64,000 bases of DNA, taken from the NCBI RefSeq assembly GCF_023898315.1, contig NC_064614.1, forward strand, positions 1,054,132,432-1,054,196,431, given 5' to 3'. This DNA comes from Schistocerca nitens. Lineage: Eukaryota; Arthropoda; Insecta; Orthoptera; Acrididae. A program made the position numbers and the translations under genes. Positions 38,303 to 53,400 of the stretch are shown piece after piece (position 1 is the stretch's first letter; each line of letters opens with the position of its first letter). The notes under the pieces are model-generated. The model made no database searches. It had not been told where the DNA came from and saw nothing but the letters and a program-made list of their open reading frames with translations.

Positions 38303-40428
38303 ATGGATTATCATTTCGTCAATTCCCACGCACTACTAAATCACCGTATCACTAACTGTCCAAACTCAAATCTTGTAGGCAGGACGTACAGGGGCAACAT
38401 TAGTTCACAAACAATTCTCCACCAAACTCTATTTTGTCAGCAATTAGCTTTCACTTCATCACACCTCTTCACTACCACACCTCATTCCTAACTTTTTTAC
38501 ATTTTCTCCGGGGTACTGTTTTATTTCCTCATATAAACATTAACCTCTACACTGACACAACCTCCTTTTATCTTCTCTGCACCATTCTTCAACCTTGTAT
38601 TATACCACCTTTACAAAATTTAACATCAACTTCACCTCACTCAGGTTTTTAACTCAACTTCAAACCACACACCATCGGTTATTCCATTCTTTCGAAAACC
38701 AGAACATCACTACTTCATTACCTTCATCATTTCTAATTGTCACATTACTCCAATTTCATAAACCTGCACATCACGTACATAGCAACTATTTCGTACACAC
38801 TCTCTCACACTTTAGATGTCTCCACTATATCGTTTCCTCTCGTATTCTAAATATTAAGGGACTGTACACTAAGCCACAACAAAAAAATAACCAGACACAA
38901 TATAAACCTTCTTTACAATCTTATCAATAACCAAGGGTCGCTCAAGTTTCTCTTTATTTACGAGTCTTCACTGTATTTCACTTCACAATAGCTAATAACC
39001 TCTCCACAATTGGACTCTTTATAACTTCTACAAATTTTAATACTAACACAATCACACTCCAGAAAGCCACTCTCCATTACCAACATCAAGTTTCACCTTC
39101 ATCATCTACATTTTCAATATTTCCAGTTCTCAACAACAGTACAACTCATTTGCCAAATAGGGGTACCAATAAAACTTCTTATCCCGTCACACATAAATAC
39201 TTCCTCACTATCATTATTCTCTACCACACTAACTGAAATAACTAATTCTATGGCTTGGGAAAGGGCCACGTCCTCACACACACACACACCTCCATTCTAA
39301 AATTTCACCTCACATCAGGTATCTACATCATTTCGACACACATCGTAAATTAACATAATTTCTATAATGTTGGATTTCAGTGGGAGCCTCTCGTTCCAAA
39401 CAACAATCAGCATCTATACCTCAATGGGAAGGGCCATCAATTACACCTTCTGTATTCCTTACATATACTTCAACTTTCACTACAACAACAGACTTTCCTT
39501 CTCTCTCAGCATCTGCATTAGGGTCTTCGAACACCTTCTACTCTCTTCCTAATATAAACAGTCACGGGTCTTACTCTCATCACCTGGCTCATACAAAACT
39601 CCAAAAACTCAATAATGCAACTCTCACGATCATATTTTATGACAGGTCTCAAACATTACCAACTTGCTCGTCACTGTTTCTTTCATCTATACACTCCAAC
39701 CACACCTATGTTCATTCACCTCTAAGAACTCTTGGGACTCATTCTCACTTTACTTAAACCTATGCCTTCTTCCAATCTCCCTTTTACACACTGTACACAC
39801 ATTGCCTTTATCAACACATCATCACTCACTCTACTCTTGGATATACTATACTACCTTCAGTCAGACTTCCCTCTTTTCACAGGGCACCTACGATTAACTC
39901 GCAAACAATTATTTATTAACCATCCACATTTCTGCTCAACTCAGGTCTATTCCTACTCTTCCATACACAGCGTGTCAACTGCACCAATACCTATTCCTTC
40001 ATTTACATTCTTATCTTCAACATGCTACCAGCTCATACAAGGGACATCCAAGGATTAAGAATTGCCTGGGCAATGGGAATCTCCACCTCATAGATTTTAA
40101 ACTCCATTCTCACAAAATACTCTTTTTTCAGTGTTTTCAGCTCATACACACCACCAACATTCCAAATATTTTGAGAATAAACCTATAAACCCTTATCAAC
40201 TATCCTAAATTTTAAGGGATCAATCTACAAGGGGATCAAAGTTTCTTTCATAACAATCAAACCACCATCTATTGTTTTCTCTTTTTACCTTTCTATACTC
40301 ACTCTAAATTCTCTAATCCTCTCTACCTCATCCTAAGTGAATTATTATTTGATTGGTCTTCTATTCGTACATCTCTCTACCAATTTCAAAGGATATTTTA
40401 CTCTCTGGGATATTACATATTCACCTCT
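38303..40428 (+). repeat. Satellite monomer, 52-bp deletion subfamily (2126 bp)
   Basis: It shares the 52-bp deletion (38,867), CCAGTTCTC, CCAAATAGGGG and TATACTATACTACC with the preceding unit. The two units form a local tandem pair with a period of about 2125 bp. Confidence 0.93.
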
Positions 40429-42550
40429 ATGGATTATCATTTCGTCAAGTCACACACACTACTAAATCATTTAGGCAGGACTTACAGGGGCAACATTAGT
40501 TCACAAACCATTCTCCACCAAACTCTATTTTGTCAGCAATTAGCCTTCACTTCATCACACCTCTTCACTACCACACCTCATTCCTAACTTTTTTACATTT
40601 CCTATGGGGTACTGTTTTGTTTCCTCATATAAACATTAACCACTACACTGACACAACCTTCTTTTATCTTCTCTGCACCATTCTTCAAACTTGTATTATA
40701 CCACCTTTACAAAATTTAACATCAACTTCACCTCACTCAGGTTTTTAACGCTACTTCAAACCAGACACCATCGGTTACTCCATCCTTTTGAAAACAAGAA
40801 CATCACTACTTCATTACCTTCATCATTTCTAATTGTCACATTACTCCAATGTCATAAACCTCCACATCACGCACATACCAACTACTTCGTACACACTCTC
40901 TCAATCTTTAGATGTCTCCACTATATCATTTACTCTCGTATTCTAAATATTAAGGGACTGTACTTCCTACACCTTTCTACCTCCATAACACATCTCAAAT
41001 GGTAAATTCTTTTACACTAAGCCACAACAAACAAAATAACCAGACACAATATAAACCTTCTTTACAATCTTATCAATAACCAAGGGTCACTCAAGTCTAT
41101 CTTTATTTACTAGTCTTCACTGTATTTCACTTCACAATAGCTAATAACCTCTCCACAATTGGACTCTTTATAACTTCTACAAAGTTTAATACTAACACAA
41201 TCACACTCCAGAAAGCCACTCTCCATTACCAACTTCAAGTTTCACCTTCATCATCTACATTTTCAATATTTCCTATTCTCAACATCAGTACAACCGATTT
41301 GCCTAATAGGGATACCAATAAAACTTCTTATCCCGTCACACATAAATACTTCCTCACTATCATTATTGTCTACCACACAAACTGAAATAACTAATTCTAT
41401 GGCTTGGAAAAGGGCCATATCCTCACACACACACACACACACCTCCATCCTAAAATTTCACCTCACATCAGGTATCTACATCATTTCGACACACATCGTA
41501 AATTAACATAATTTCTATAAAGTTGGATTTGAGTGGGAGCCTCTCGTTCAAACAACAATCAGCATCTATACCTCAATGGGAAGGGCCATCAATTACACTT
41601 TCTGTACACCTTACATATACTGCAACTTTCACTAGAACAACAGACTTTCCTTCTCTCTCAGCATCTGCATTAGGGTCTTCGAACTCCTTCTACTCTCTTC
41701 CTAATATAAACAGCCACGGGACTTACTCTCATCACCTGGCTCATACAAAACTCCAAAATCTCAAAAATGCAACTCTCATGATCATATTTTATAACAGGTC
41801 TCAAACATTACCAACTTGCTAGTCATTGTTTCTTACATCTATACACTCAAACCACACCTATGTTCATTAACCTCTAAGAGCTCTTGGGACTCATTCTCAG
41901 TTCCAATCTCTCATTTACACACTGTACCCGCATTGCCTTTATCAACACATCATCACTCACTCTACTCTTGGATATACTACCTTCAGTCAGACTTCCCTCT
42001 CTTCATAGGGCACCTACGATTAACTCGCAAACAATTATATTAAATCATCCACATTTCTGCTCGACTCAGTTCTCCTCCTACTCTTCCATACACAGCGTGT
42101 CAATTGCACCAATACCTACTCCTTCATTTACATTCTTAACTCCCAACATGCTACCATCTCATACAAGGGACATCCAAGGATTAAGAATTGCCTGGGCAAT
42201 GGGAATCTCCACCTCATACATTTTTAACTCCATTCTCACAAAATACTCTTTTTTCAGTGTTTTCAGCTCATACACATCACCAACATTCCAAATATTTTGA
42301 AAATAAGCCTTTAAACCCTTATCAACTATCCTAAACTTTGGGGGATCGATCTACAGGGGGATCAAAGCTTCTTTCATAACAATCAAACCATCTATTTTTT
42401 CTGTTTTTACCTTTCTATACTCTCTCTAAATTCTCTAATCCTCTCTACCTCATCCAAAGTGAATTATTATTTGATTGGTCTTCTATTCGTACATCTCTCT
42501 ACCAATTTCAAAGGATATTTTACTCTCTGGGACAATACATATTCACCTCT
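40429..42550 (+). repeat. Satellite monomer (2122 bp)
   Basis: It lacks about 35 bp at 40,470 (ACTAAATCAT joined to TTAGGCAGG) and about 23 bp at 41,900 (CTCAGTTCC form). The second deletion, together with GCTCGACTCAGTTCTCC near 42,060, recurs in the unit at 61,188. Confidence 0.93.
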
Positions 42551-45500
42551 ATAGATTATCATTTCGTCAAGTCACACACACTCCTAAATCACCGTATCAC
42601 TAACTGTCCAAACTCAAATCTTGTAGGCAGGACGTACAGGGGCAAAATTAGTTCACAAACCATTCACCACCAAACTCTATTTTGTCACCAATTAGCCTTC
42701 ACTTCATCACACCTCTTCACTACCACACTTCATTCCTAACTTTTTTACATTTCCTCTGGGGTACTTTTTATTTCCTCATATAAACATCAACAACTAGACT
42801 GACACAACCTTCTTTTATCTTCTCTGCACCATTCTTCAACCTTGTATTATACCACCTTTACAAAATTTAACATCAACTTCACCTCACTCAGATTTTTAAC
42901 TCTACTTCAAACCATACACCATCGTTTACTCCATTCTTTGGAAAACTGGAACATCACTACTTCATTACCTTCATCATTTCTAACTTTCACATTACTCCAA
43001 TTTCATAAACCTCCACATCACGCACATACCAACTACTTCGTACACATTCTCTCATACTTTAGATGTCTCCACTATATCATTTCCTCTCGTATTCTAAATA
43101 TTAAGGGACTGTACTTCCTACACCTTTCTACCTCCATAACACATATCAAAGAGTAAATTCTTTTACACTAAGCCACAACAAACAAAATAACCAGACACAA
43201 TATAAACCGTCTTTACAATCTTATCAATAACCAAGGGTCGCTCAAGTCTCTCTTTATTTACTAGTCTTCACTGTATTTCACTTCACAATAGCTAATAACC
43301 TCTCCACAATTGGACTCTTTATAACTTCTACAAATTTTAATATTAACACAGTCACACTCCAGAAAGCCACTCTCCATTACCAACATCAAGTTTCAGCTTC
43401 ATCATCTACATTTTCAATATTTCCTGTTCTCAACATCAGTACAACTCATTTGCCTAATAGGGGTACCAATAAAACTTCTTATCCCGTCAAACATAAGTAC
43501 TTCTTCACTATCATTATTCTCTACCACACAAACTGAAATAACTAATTCTATGGCTTGGGAATGGGCCACGTGCTCACACACACACACACACACCTCCATC
43601 CTAAAATTTCACCTCACATCAGGTATCTACATCATTTCGACACACATCGTAAATTAACATAATTTCTATAATGTTGGATTTGAGTGGGAGCCTCTCGTTC
43701 CACACAACAATCAGCATTTATACCTCAATGGGAAGGGCCATCAATTACTCTTTCTGTACACCTTACATATACTGCAACTTCCACTACAACAACAGATTTT
43801 CCTTCTCTCCCAGCATCTGCACTAGGGTCTTCGAACACCTTCTACTCTCTTCCTAATTTAAACAGTCACGGTCTTACTCTCACCACCTGGTTCATACAAA
43901 ACTCCAAAATCTCAATTTTGCAACTCTCACGATCATATTTTATAACAGGTCTCAAACATTACCAACTTGCTAATCATTGTTTCTTACATCTATACACTCC
44001 AACCACACCTATGTTCGTTCACCTCTAAGAACTCTTGGGACTCATACTCACTTTACTTTAACCTATGCCTTCTTCCAATCTCTCTTTTACACACTGTACC
44101 CGCATTGCCTTTATCAACACATCATCACTCACTCTACTCTTGGATATACTACCTTCAGTCAGACCTACGATTAACTCGCAAACAATTATATTAAATCATC
44201 CACATTTCTGCTCAACTCAAGTCTCCTCCTACTCTTCCATACACAGCGTGTCAACTGCACCAATACCTACTCCTTCATTTACATTCTTATCTCCCAACAT
44301 GCTACCAGCCCATACAAGGGACATCCAAGGACTAAGAATTGCCTGGGCAATGGGAATCTCCACCTCATACATTTTTAACTCAGTTCTCACAAAATACTCT
44401 ATTTTCAGTGTTTTCAGCTCATACACATCACCAACATTCCAAATATTTTGAAAATAAACCTTTAAACCGTTATCAACAATCCTAAGTTTTAGGGGATCAA
44501 TCTACAGGGGGTTCAAAGTTTCTTTCATAACAATCAAACCAACATCTATTTTTTCTCTTTTTAACTTTCTATACTCGCTCTAAATTCTCTAATCCTCTCT
44601 ACCTCCATAACACATCTCAAAGGGTAAATTCTTTTACACTAAGCCACAACAAACAAAATAACCAGACACAATATAAACCTTCTTTACAATCTTATCAATA
44701 ACCAAGGGTCGCTCAAGTCTCTCTTTATTTACTAGTCTTCAATGTATTTCACTTCACAATAGCTAATAACCTCTCCACAATTGGACTCTTTATAACTTCT
44801 ACAAATTTTAATATTAACACAGTCACACTCCAGAAAGCCACTCTCCATTACCAACATCAAGTTTCAGCTTCATCATCTACATTTTCAATATTTCCTGTTC
44901 TCAACATCAGTACAACTCATTTGCCTAATAGGGGTACCAATAAAACTTCTTATCCCGTCAAACATAAGTACTTCTTCACTATCATTATTCTCTACCACAC
45001 AAACTGAAATAACTAATTCTATGGCTTGGGAATGGGCCACGTGCTCACACACACACACACACACCTCCATCCTAAAATTTCACCTCACATCAGGTATCTA
45101 CATCATTTCGACACACATCGTAAATTAACATAATTTCTATAATGTTGGATTTGAGTGGGAGCCTCTCGTTCCACACAACAATCAGCATTTATACCTCAAT
45201 GGGAAGGGCCATCAATTACTCTTTCTGTACACCTTACATATACTGCAACTTCCACTACAACAACAGATTTTCCTTCTCTCCCAGCATCTGCACTAGGGTC
45301 TTCGAACACCTTCTACTCTCTTCCTAATTTAAACAGTCACGGTCTTACTCTCACCACCTGGTTCATACAAAACTCCAAAATCTCAATTTTGCAACTCTCA
45401 CGATCATATTTTATAACAGGTCTCAAACATTACCAACTTGCTAATCATTGTTTCTTACATCTATACACTCCAACCACACCTATGTTCGTTCACCTCTAAG

Positions 45501-46141
45501 AACTCTTGGGACTCATACTCACTTTACTTTAACCTATGCCTTCTTCCCATCTCTCTTTTACACTCTGTACCCCCATTGCCTTTATCAACACATCATCACT
45601 CACTCTACAATTAACTCGCAAACAATTATATTAAATCATCCACATTTCTGCTCAACTCAGGTCTCCTCCTACTCTTCCGTAAACAGCGTTATCAGCTGCA
45701 CCAATACATACTCCTTCATTTACATTCTCATCTCCAACATGCTACCAGCTCATACGAGGGACATCCAAGGATTAAGAATTGCCTGGGCAATGGAAATCTC
45801 CACCTCATACATTTTAAACTCCATTCTCACAAAATACTCTCTTTTCAGTGTTTACGACTCATACACATCACCAACATTCCAAATATTTTGAAAATTAACC
45901 TTTAAATCCTTATCAACTATCCTAAATTTTAGGGGATCAATCTACAGGGGGATCAAAGTTTCTTTCATAACAATCAAACCATCTATTTTTTCTGTTTTTA
46001 CCATTCTATACTCGCTCTAAATTCTCTAATCCTCTCTACCTCATCCAAAGTGAATTATTATTTGATTGTTCTTCTATTCGTACATCTCTCTACCAATTTC
46101 AAAGGATATTTTACTCTCTGGGACAATACATATTCACCTCT
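42551..46141 (+). repeat. One full plus one truncated satellite monomer (3591 bp)
   Basis: A complete unit runs to 44,605. There the sequence jumps from phase about +2045 to about +580 of the next unit, losing about 690 bp. Both sides share TCTACCTC at the join. The truncated second unit repeats the first at offset 1471 from about 44,606 to about 45,530, then changes to the 4282-bp dimer type. Confidence 0.92.
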
Positions 46142-49100
46142 ATGGATTATCATTTCCTCAAGTCACACACACTACTAAATCACCGTATCACTAACTGTCC
46201 AAACTCAAATTTTGTAGGCAGGCCGTACAGGGGCAACATAGTTCACATACCATTCACCACCAAACTCTATTTTGTCAGCAATTAGCCTTCACTTCATCAC
46301 ACATCTTTACTACCACACCTCATTCCTAACTTTTTTACATTTTCTCTGGGGTACTGTTTTATTTCCTCATATAAACATTAACCACTCCACTGACAAAACC
46401 TTCTTTTATCTTCTCTGCACCATTCTTCAACCTTGTATTATACCACCTTCACAAAATTTAACATCAACTTCACCTCACTCAGGTTTTTAACTCTACTTCA
46501 AACCATACACCATCGGTTACTCCATTCTTTCGAAAACCAGAACATCACTACTTCATTACCTTCATCATTTCTATTTGTCACATTACTCCAATTTCAAAAA
46601 AACCTCCACATCACGCACATACCAAATACTTCGTACACACTCTCTCATACTTTAGATGTCTCCACTACATCATTTCCTCTCGTATTCTAAATATTAAGGG
46701 ACTGTACTTCCTACACCTTTCTACCTCCATAACACATCTCAAAGGGTAAATTCTTTTACACTAAGCCACAACAAACAAAATAACCAGACACAATATAAAC
46801 CTTCTTTACAATCTTATCAATAACCAAGGGTCGCTCAAGTCTCTCTTTATTTACTAGTCTTCACTGTATTTCACTTCACAATAGCTAATAACCTGTCCAC
46901 AATTGGACTCTTTATAACTTCTACAAATTTTAATACTAACACAATCACACTCCAGAAAGGCACTCTCCATTACCAACATCAAGGTTCACCTTCATCATCT
47001 ACATTTTCAATATTTCCTGTTCTCAACATCAGTACAACTTGTTTGCCTAATAGGGGTACCAATAAAACTACTTATCCCGTCACACATAAATACTTCCTCA
47101 CTATCATTATTCTCTACCACACAAACTGAAATAACTAATTCTATTGCTTGGGAATGGGCCACGTCCTCACACACACACACCTCCATCCTAAAATTTCACC
47201 TCACATCAGGTATCTACATCATTTCGATACACATCGTAAATTAACATAATTTCTATAATGTTGCATTTGAGAGGGAGCCTCTCGTTCCAAACAACACTCA
47301 GCATCTATACCTCAATGGGAAGGGCTATCAATTACACTTTCTGTACACCTTACATATACTGCAATTTCCACTACAACAGACTTTCCTTCTCTCTCAGCAT
47401 CTGCATTAGGGTCTTCGAACACCTTCTACTCTCTTCCTAATAAAAACAGTCACGGGTTTTACTCTCATCACCTGGCTCATACAAAACTCCAAAATCTCAA
47501 TAATGCAACTCTCACGATCATATTTTATAACAGGTCTCAAACATTACCAACTTGCTAGTCATTGTTTCTTACATCTATACACTCCAACCACACCTATGTT
47601 CGTTCACCTCTAAGAACTCTTGGGACTCAATCTCACTTTACTTAAACCTATGCCTTCTTCCAATCTCTCGTTTACACACTGTACCCGCATTGCCTTTATC
47701 AACACATCATCACTCACTCTACTCTTGGATATACTACCTTCAGTCAGACTTCCCTCTTTTCATAGGGCACCTACGATTAACTCGCAAACAATTATATTAA
47801 ATCATCCACATTTCTGCTCAACTCAGGTCTCCTCCTACTATTCCATAAACAGCGTATCATCTGCACCACTACATACTCCTTCATTTACATTCTTATCTCC
47901 AACATGCTACCAGCTCATACAAGGGACATCCAAGGATTAAGAATTGCCTGGGCAATGGAAATCTCCACCTCACACATTGTACACCCCCTTCTCACAAAAT
48001 ACTCTCTTTTCAGTGTTTTCGGCTCATACACATCGCCAACATTCCAAATATTTTGAGAATAAACCTATAAAACCTTATCAACTATCCTAATTTATAGGGG
48101 ATCAATCTATAGGTTGAACAAAATTTCATTCATAACAATCGAACAAACATCCATTTTTTCTATTTTTTCCTTTCTATACTCGCTCTAAATTCTCTCACCC
48201 TCGCTACCTCATCCAAAGTGAGTTATTATTTGACTGGTCTTCTATTCGTACATCTCTCTACCAATTTCAAAGGATATTTTACCCTCTGGGACAATACATA
48301 TTCACCTCTATGGATTATCATTTCGTCAAGTCACACACACTACTAAATCACCGTATCACTAACTGTCCAAACTCTAATCTTGTAGGCAGGACATACAGGG
48401 GCAACATTAGTTCACAAACCATTCACCACCAAACTCTATTTTGTCAGCAATTCGGCTTCACTTCATCACACCTCTTCACTACCACACCTCATTCCTAACT
48501 TTTTTACATTTTCTCCGGGGTACCGTTTTATTTCCTCATATAAACATTAACCTCTACAGTGACACAACCTCCTTTTATCATCTCTGCACCATTCTTCAAC
48601 CTTGTATTATACCACCTTTACAAAATTTAACATCAACTTCACCTCACTCAGACTTTTAACTCTACTTCAAACCATACACCATCGGTTACTCCATTCTTTG
48701 GAAAACCGGAACATCACTACTTCATTACCTTCATCATTTCTAAGTCACATTACTCCAATTTCGTAACCTCCACATCAACACATACCAACTACTTCGTACA
48801 CACTCTCTCATACTTTAGATGACTCCACTATATAATTTCCTCTCGTATTCTAAATATTAAGGGACTGTACTTCCTACACCTTTCTACCTCCATAACACAT
48901 CTCAAAGGGTAAATTCTTTTACACTAAGCCACAACAAACAAAATAAACAGACACAATATAAACCTTCTTTACAATCTTATCAATAACCAAGGGTCACTCA
49001 AGTCTCTCTTTATTTACTAGTCTTCACTGTATTTCACTTCACAATAGCTAATAACCTCTCCACAATTGGCCTCTTTATAACTTCTACAAATTTTAATACT

Positions 49101-49814
49101 AACACAATCACACTCCAGAAAGGCACTCTCCATTACCAACATCAAGTTTCACCTTCATCATCTACATTTTCAATATTTCCTGTTCTCAACATCAGTACAA
49201 CTCATTTGCCTAATAGGGGTACCAATAAAACTTCTTATCCCGTCACACATAAATACTTCCTCACCATCATTATTCTCTACCAAACAAACTGAAATATCTA
49301 ATTCTATTGCTTGGGAATGGGCCACGTCCTCACACACACACACACCTCCATCCTAAAATTCCACCTCACATCAGGCATCTACATCATTTCGATACACATC
49401 GTAAATTAACATAATTTCTATAATGTTGGATTTGAGTGGGAGCCTCTCGTTCCAAACAACAATCAGCATCTATACCTCAATGGGAAGGGCCATCAATTAC
49501 TCTTTCTGTACACCTTACATATACTGCAACTTTCACTACAACAACAGACTTTCCTTCTCTCTCAGCATCTGCATTAGGGTCTTCGAACACCTTCTACTCT
49601 CTTCCTAATGCAAACAGTCACGGGTCTTACTCTCATCACCTGGCTCATACAAAACTCCAAAATCTCAATAATGCAACTCCCACAATCATATTTTATAATA
49701 GGTCTCAAACATTACCAACTTGCTAGTCATTGTTTCTTACATCTATACACTCCAACCACACCTATGTTCATTCACCTGTAAGAACTCTTACGACTCATTC
49801 TCACTTTACTTAAA
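45533..49814 (+). repeat. 4282-bp higher-order dimer, copy 1
   Basis: A block of two different monomers. The same order of variants returns exactly 4282 bp later, for example TTCTTCCCATCTC at 45,541, 49,823 and 54,105. Differences from later copies are few: ACATCTTTAC versus ACCTCTTTAC near 46,301, AAATACTTCG versus AACTACTTCG near 46,624, and CGTATCATCTG versus CGTATCAGCTG near 47,863. Confidence 0.95.
46142..48309 (+). repeat. Satellite monomer, dimer type A (2168 bp)
   Basis: A full-length unit of the 4282-bp dimer. It is marked by GTTGCATTTGAGAGGG, a missing triplet giving CTACAACAGAC, and CATTGTACACCCCC. All three markers recur at +4282 and +8564. Confidence 0.95.
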
Positions 49815-50423
49815 CCTATGCCTTCTTCCCATCTCTCTTTTACACTCTGTACCCCCATTGCCTTTATCAACACATCATCACTCACTCTACAATTAACTCG
49901 CAAACAATTGTATTAAATCATCCACATTTCTGCTCAACTCAGGTCTCCTCCTACGCTTCCGTAAACAGCGTTATCAGCTGCACCAATACATACTCCTTCA
50001 TTTACATTCTCATCTCCAACATGCTACCAGCTCATACGAGGGACATCCAAGGATTAAGAATTGCCTGGGCAATGGAAATCTCCACCTCATACATTTTAAA
50101 CTCCATTCTCACAAAATACTCTCTTTTCAGTGTTTTCGACTCATACACATCACCAACATTCCAAATATTTTGAAAATTAACCTTTAAATCCTTATCAATT
50201 ATCCTAAATTTTAGGGGATCAATCTACAGGGGGATCAAAGTTTCTTTCATAACAATCAAACCATCTATTTTTTCTGTTTTTACCATTCTATACTCGCTCT
50301 AAATTCTCTAATCCTCTCTACCTCATCCAAAGTGAATTATTATTTGATTGTTCTTCTATTCGTACATCTCTCTACCAATTTCAAAGGATATTTTACTCTC
50401 TGGGACAATACATATTCACCTCT
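48310..50423 (+). repeat. Satellite monomer, dimer type B (2114 bp)
   Basis: A shorter unit of the dimer. It lacks about 70 bp at phase near +1578, where CTCACTCTAC joins AATTAACTCGC (49,890); the same deletion is at 45,608 and 54,172. It is also marked by TTGGAAAACCGG and TTCTAAGTCACATT. Confidence 0.95.
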
Positions 50424-53400
50424 ATGGATTATCATTTCCTCAAGTCACACACACTACTAAATCACCGTATCACTAACTGTCCAAACTCAAATTTTGTAGG
50501 CAGGCCGTACAGGGGCAACATAGTTCACATACCATTCACCACCAAACTCTATTTTGTCAGCAATTAGCCTTCACTTCATCACACCTCTTTACTACCACAC
50601 CTCATTCCTAACTTTTTTACATTTTCTCTGGGGTACTGTTTTATTTCCTCATATAAACATTAACCACTCCACTGACAAAACCTTCTTTTATCTTCTCTGC
50701 ACCATTCTTCAACCTTGTATTATACCACCTTCACAAAATTTAACATCAACTTCACCTCACTCAGGTTTTTAACTCTACTTCAAACCATACACCATCGGTT
50801 ACTCCATTCTTTCGAAAACCAGAACATCACTACTTCATTACCTTCATCATTTCTATTTGTCACATTACTCCAATTTCAAAAAAACCTCCACATCACGCAC
50901 ATACCAACTACTTCGTACACACTCTCTCATACTTTAGATGTCTCCACTACATCATTTCCTCTCGTATTCTAAATATTAAGGGACTGTACTTCCTACACCT
51001 TTCTACCTCCATAACACATCTCAAAGGGTAAATTCTTTTACACTAAGCCACAACAAACAAAATAACCAGACACAATATAAACCTTCTTTACAATCTTATC
51101 AATAACCAAGGGTCGCTCAAGTCTCTCTTTATTTACTAGTCTTCACTGTATTTCACTTCACAATAGCTAATAACCTGTCCACAATTGGACTCTTTATAAC
51201 TTCTACAAATTTTAATACTAACACAATCACACTCCAGAAAGGCACTCTCCATTACCAACATCAAGGTTCACCTTCATCATCTACATTTTCAATATTTCCT
51301 GTTCTCAACATCAGTACAACTTGTTTGCCTAATAGGGGTACCAATAAAACTACTTATCCCGTCACACATAAATACTTCCTCACTATCATTATTCTCTACC
51401 ACACAAACTGAAATAACTAATTCTATTGCTTGGGAATGGGCCACGTCCTCACACACACACACCTCCATCCTAAAATTTCACCTCACATCAGGTATCTACA
51501 TCATTTCGATACACATCGTAAATTAACATAATTTCTATAATGTTGCATTTGAGAGGGAGCCTCTCGTTCCAAACAACACTCAGCATCTATACCTCAATGG
51601 GAAGGGCTATCAATTACACTTTCTGTACACCTTACATATACTGCAATTTCCACTACAACAGACTTTCCTTCTCTCTCAGCATCTGCATTAGGGTCTTCGA
51701 ACACCTTCTACTCTCTTCCTAATAAAAACAGTCACGGGTTTTACTCTCATCACCTGGCTCATACAAAACTCCAAAATCTCAATAATGCAACTCTCACGAT
51801 CATATTTTATAACAGGTCTCAAACATTACCAACTTGCTAGTCATTGTTTCTTACATCTATACACTCCAACCACACCTATGTTCGTTCACCTCTAAGAACT
51901 CTTGGGACTCAATCTCACTTTACTTAAACCTATGCCTTCTTCCAATCTCTCGTTTACACACTGTACCCGCATTGCCTTTATCAACACATCATCACTCACT
52001 CTACTCTTGGATATACTACCTTCAGTCAGACTTCCCTCTTTTCATAGGGCACCTACGATTAACTCGCAAACAATTATATTAAATCATCCACATTTCTGCT
52101 CAACTCAGGTCTCCTCCTACTATTCCATAAACAGCGTATCAGCTGCACCACTACATACTCCTTCATTTACATTCTTATGTCCAACATGCTACCAGCTCAT
52201 ACAAGGGACATCCAAGGATTAAGAATTGCCTGGGCAATGGAAATCTCCACCTCACACATTGTACACCCCCTTCTCACAAAATACTCTCTTTTCAGTGTTT
52301 TCGGCTCATACACATCGCCAACATTCCAAATATTTTGAGAATAAACCTATAAAACCTTATCAACTATCCTAATTTATAGGGGATCAATCTATAGGTTGAA
52401 CAAAATTTCATTCATAACAATCGAACAAACATCCATTTTTTCTATTTTTTCCTTTCTATACTCGCTCTAAATTCTCTCACCCTCGCTACCTCATCCAAAG
52501 TGAGTTATTATTTGACTGGTCTTCTATTCGTACATCTCTCTACCAATTTCAAAGGATATTTTACCCTCTGGGACAATACATATTCACCTCTATGGATTAT
52601 CATTTCGTCAAGTCACACACACTACTAAATCACCGTATCACTAACTGTCCAAACTCTAATCTTGTAGGCAGGACATACAGGGGCAACATTAGTTCACAAA
52701 CCATTCACCACCAAACTCTATTTTGTCAGCAATTCGGCTTCACTTCATCACACCTCTTCACTACCACACCTCATTCCTAACTTTTTTACATTTTCTCCGG
52801 GGTACCGTTTTATTTCCTCATATAAACATTAACCTCTACAGTGACACAACCTCCTTTTATCATCTCTGCACCATTCTTCAACCTTGTATTATACCACCTT
52901 TACAAAATTTAACATCAACTTCACCTCACTCAGACTTTTAACTCTACTTCAAACCATACACCATCGGTTACTCCATTCTTTGGAAAACCGGAACATCACT
53001 ACTTCATTACCTTCATCATTTCTAAGTCACATTACTCCAATTTCGTAACCTCCACATCAACACATACCAACTACTTCGTACACACTCTCTCATACTTTAG
53101 ATGACTCCACTATATAATTTCCTCTCGTATTCTAAATATTAAGGGACTGTACTTCCTACACCTTTCTACCTCCATAACACATCTCAAAGGGTAAATTATT
53201 TTACACTAAGCCACAACAAACAAAATAAACAGACACAATATAAACCTTCTTTACAATCTTATCAATAACCAAGGGTCACTCAAGTCTCTCTTTATTTACT
53301 AGTCTTCACTGTATTTCACTTCACAATAGCTAATAACCTCTCCACAATTGGCCTCTTTATAACTTCTACAAATTTTAATACTAACACAATCACACTCCAG

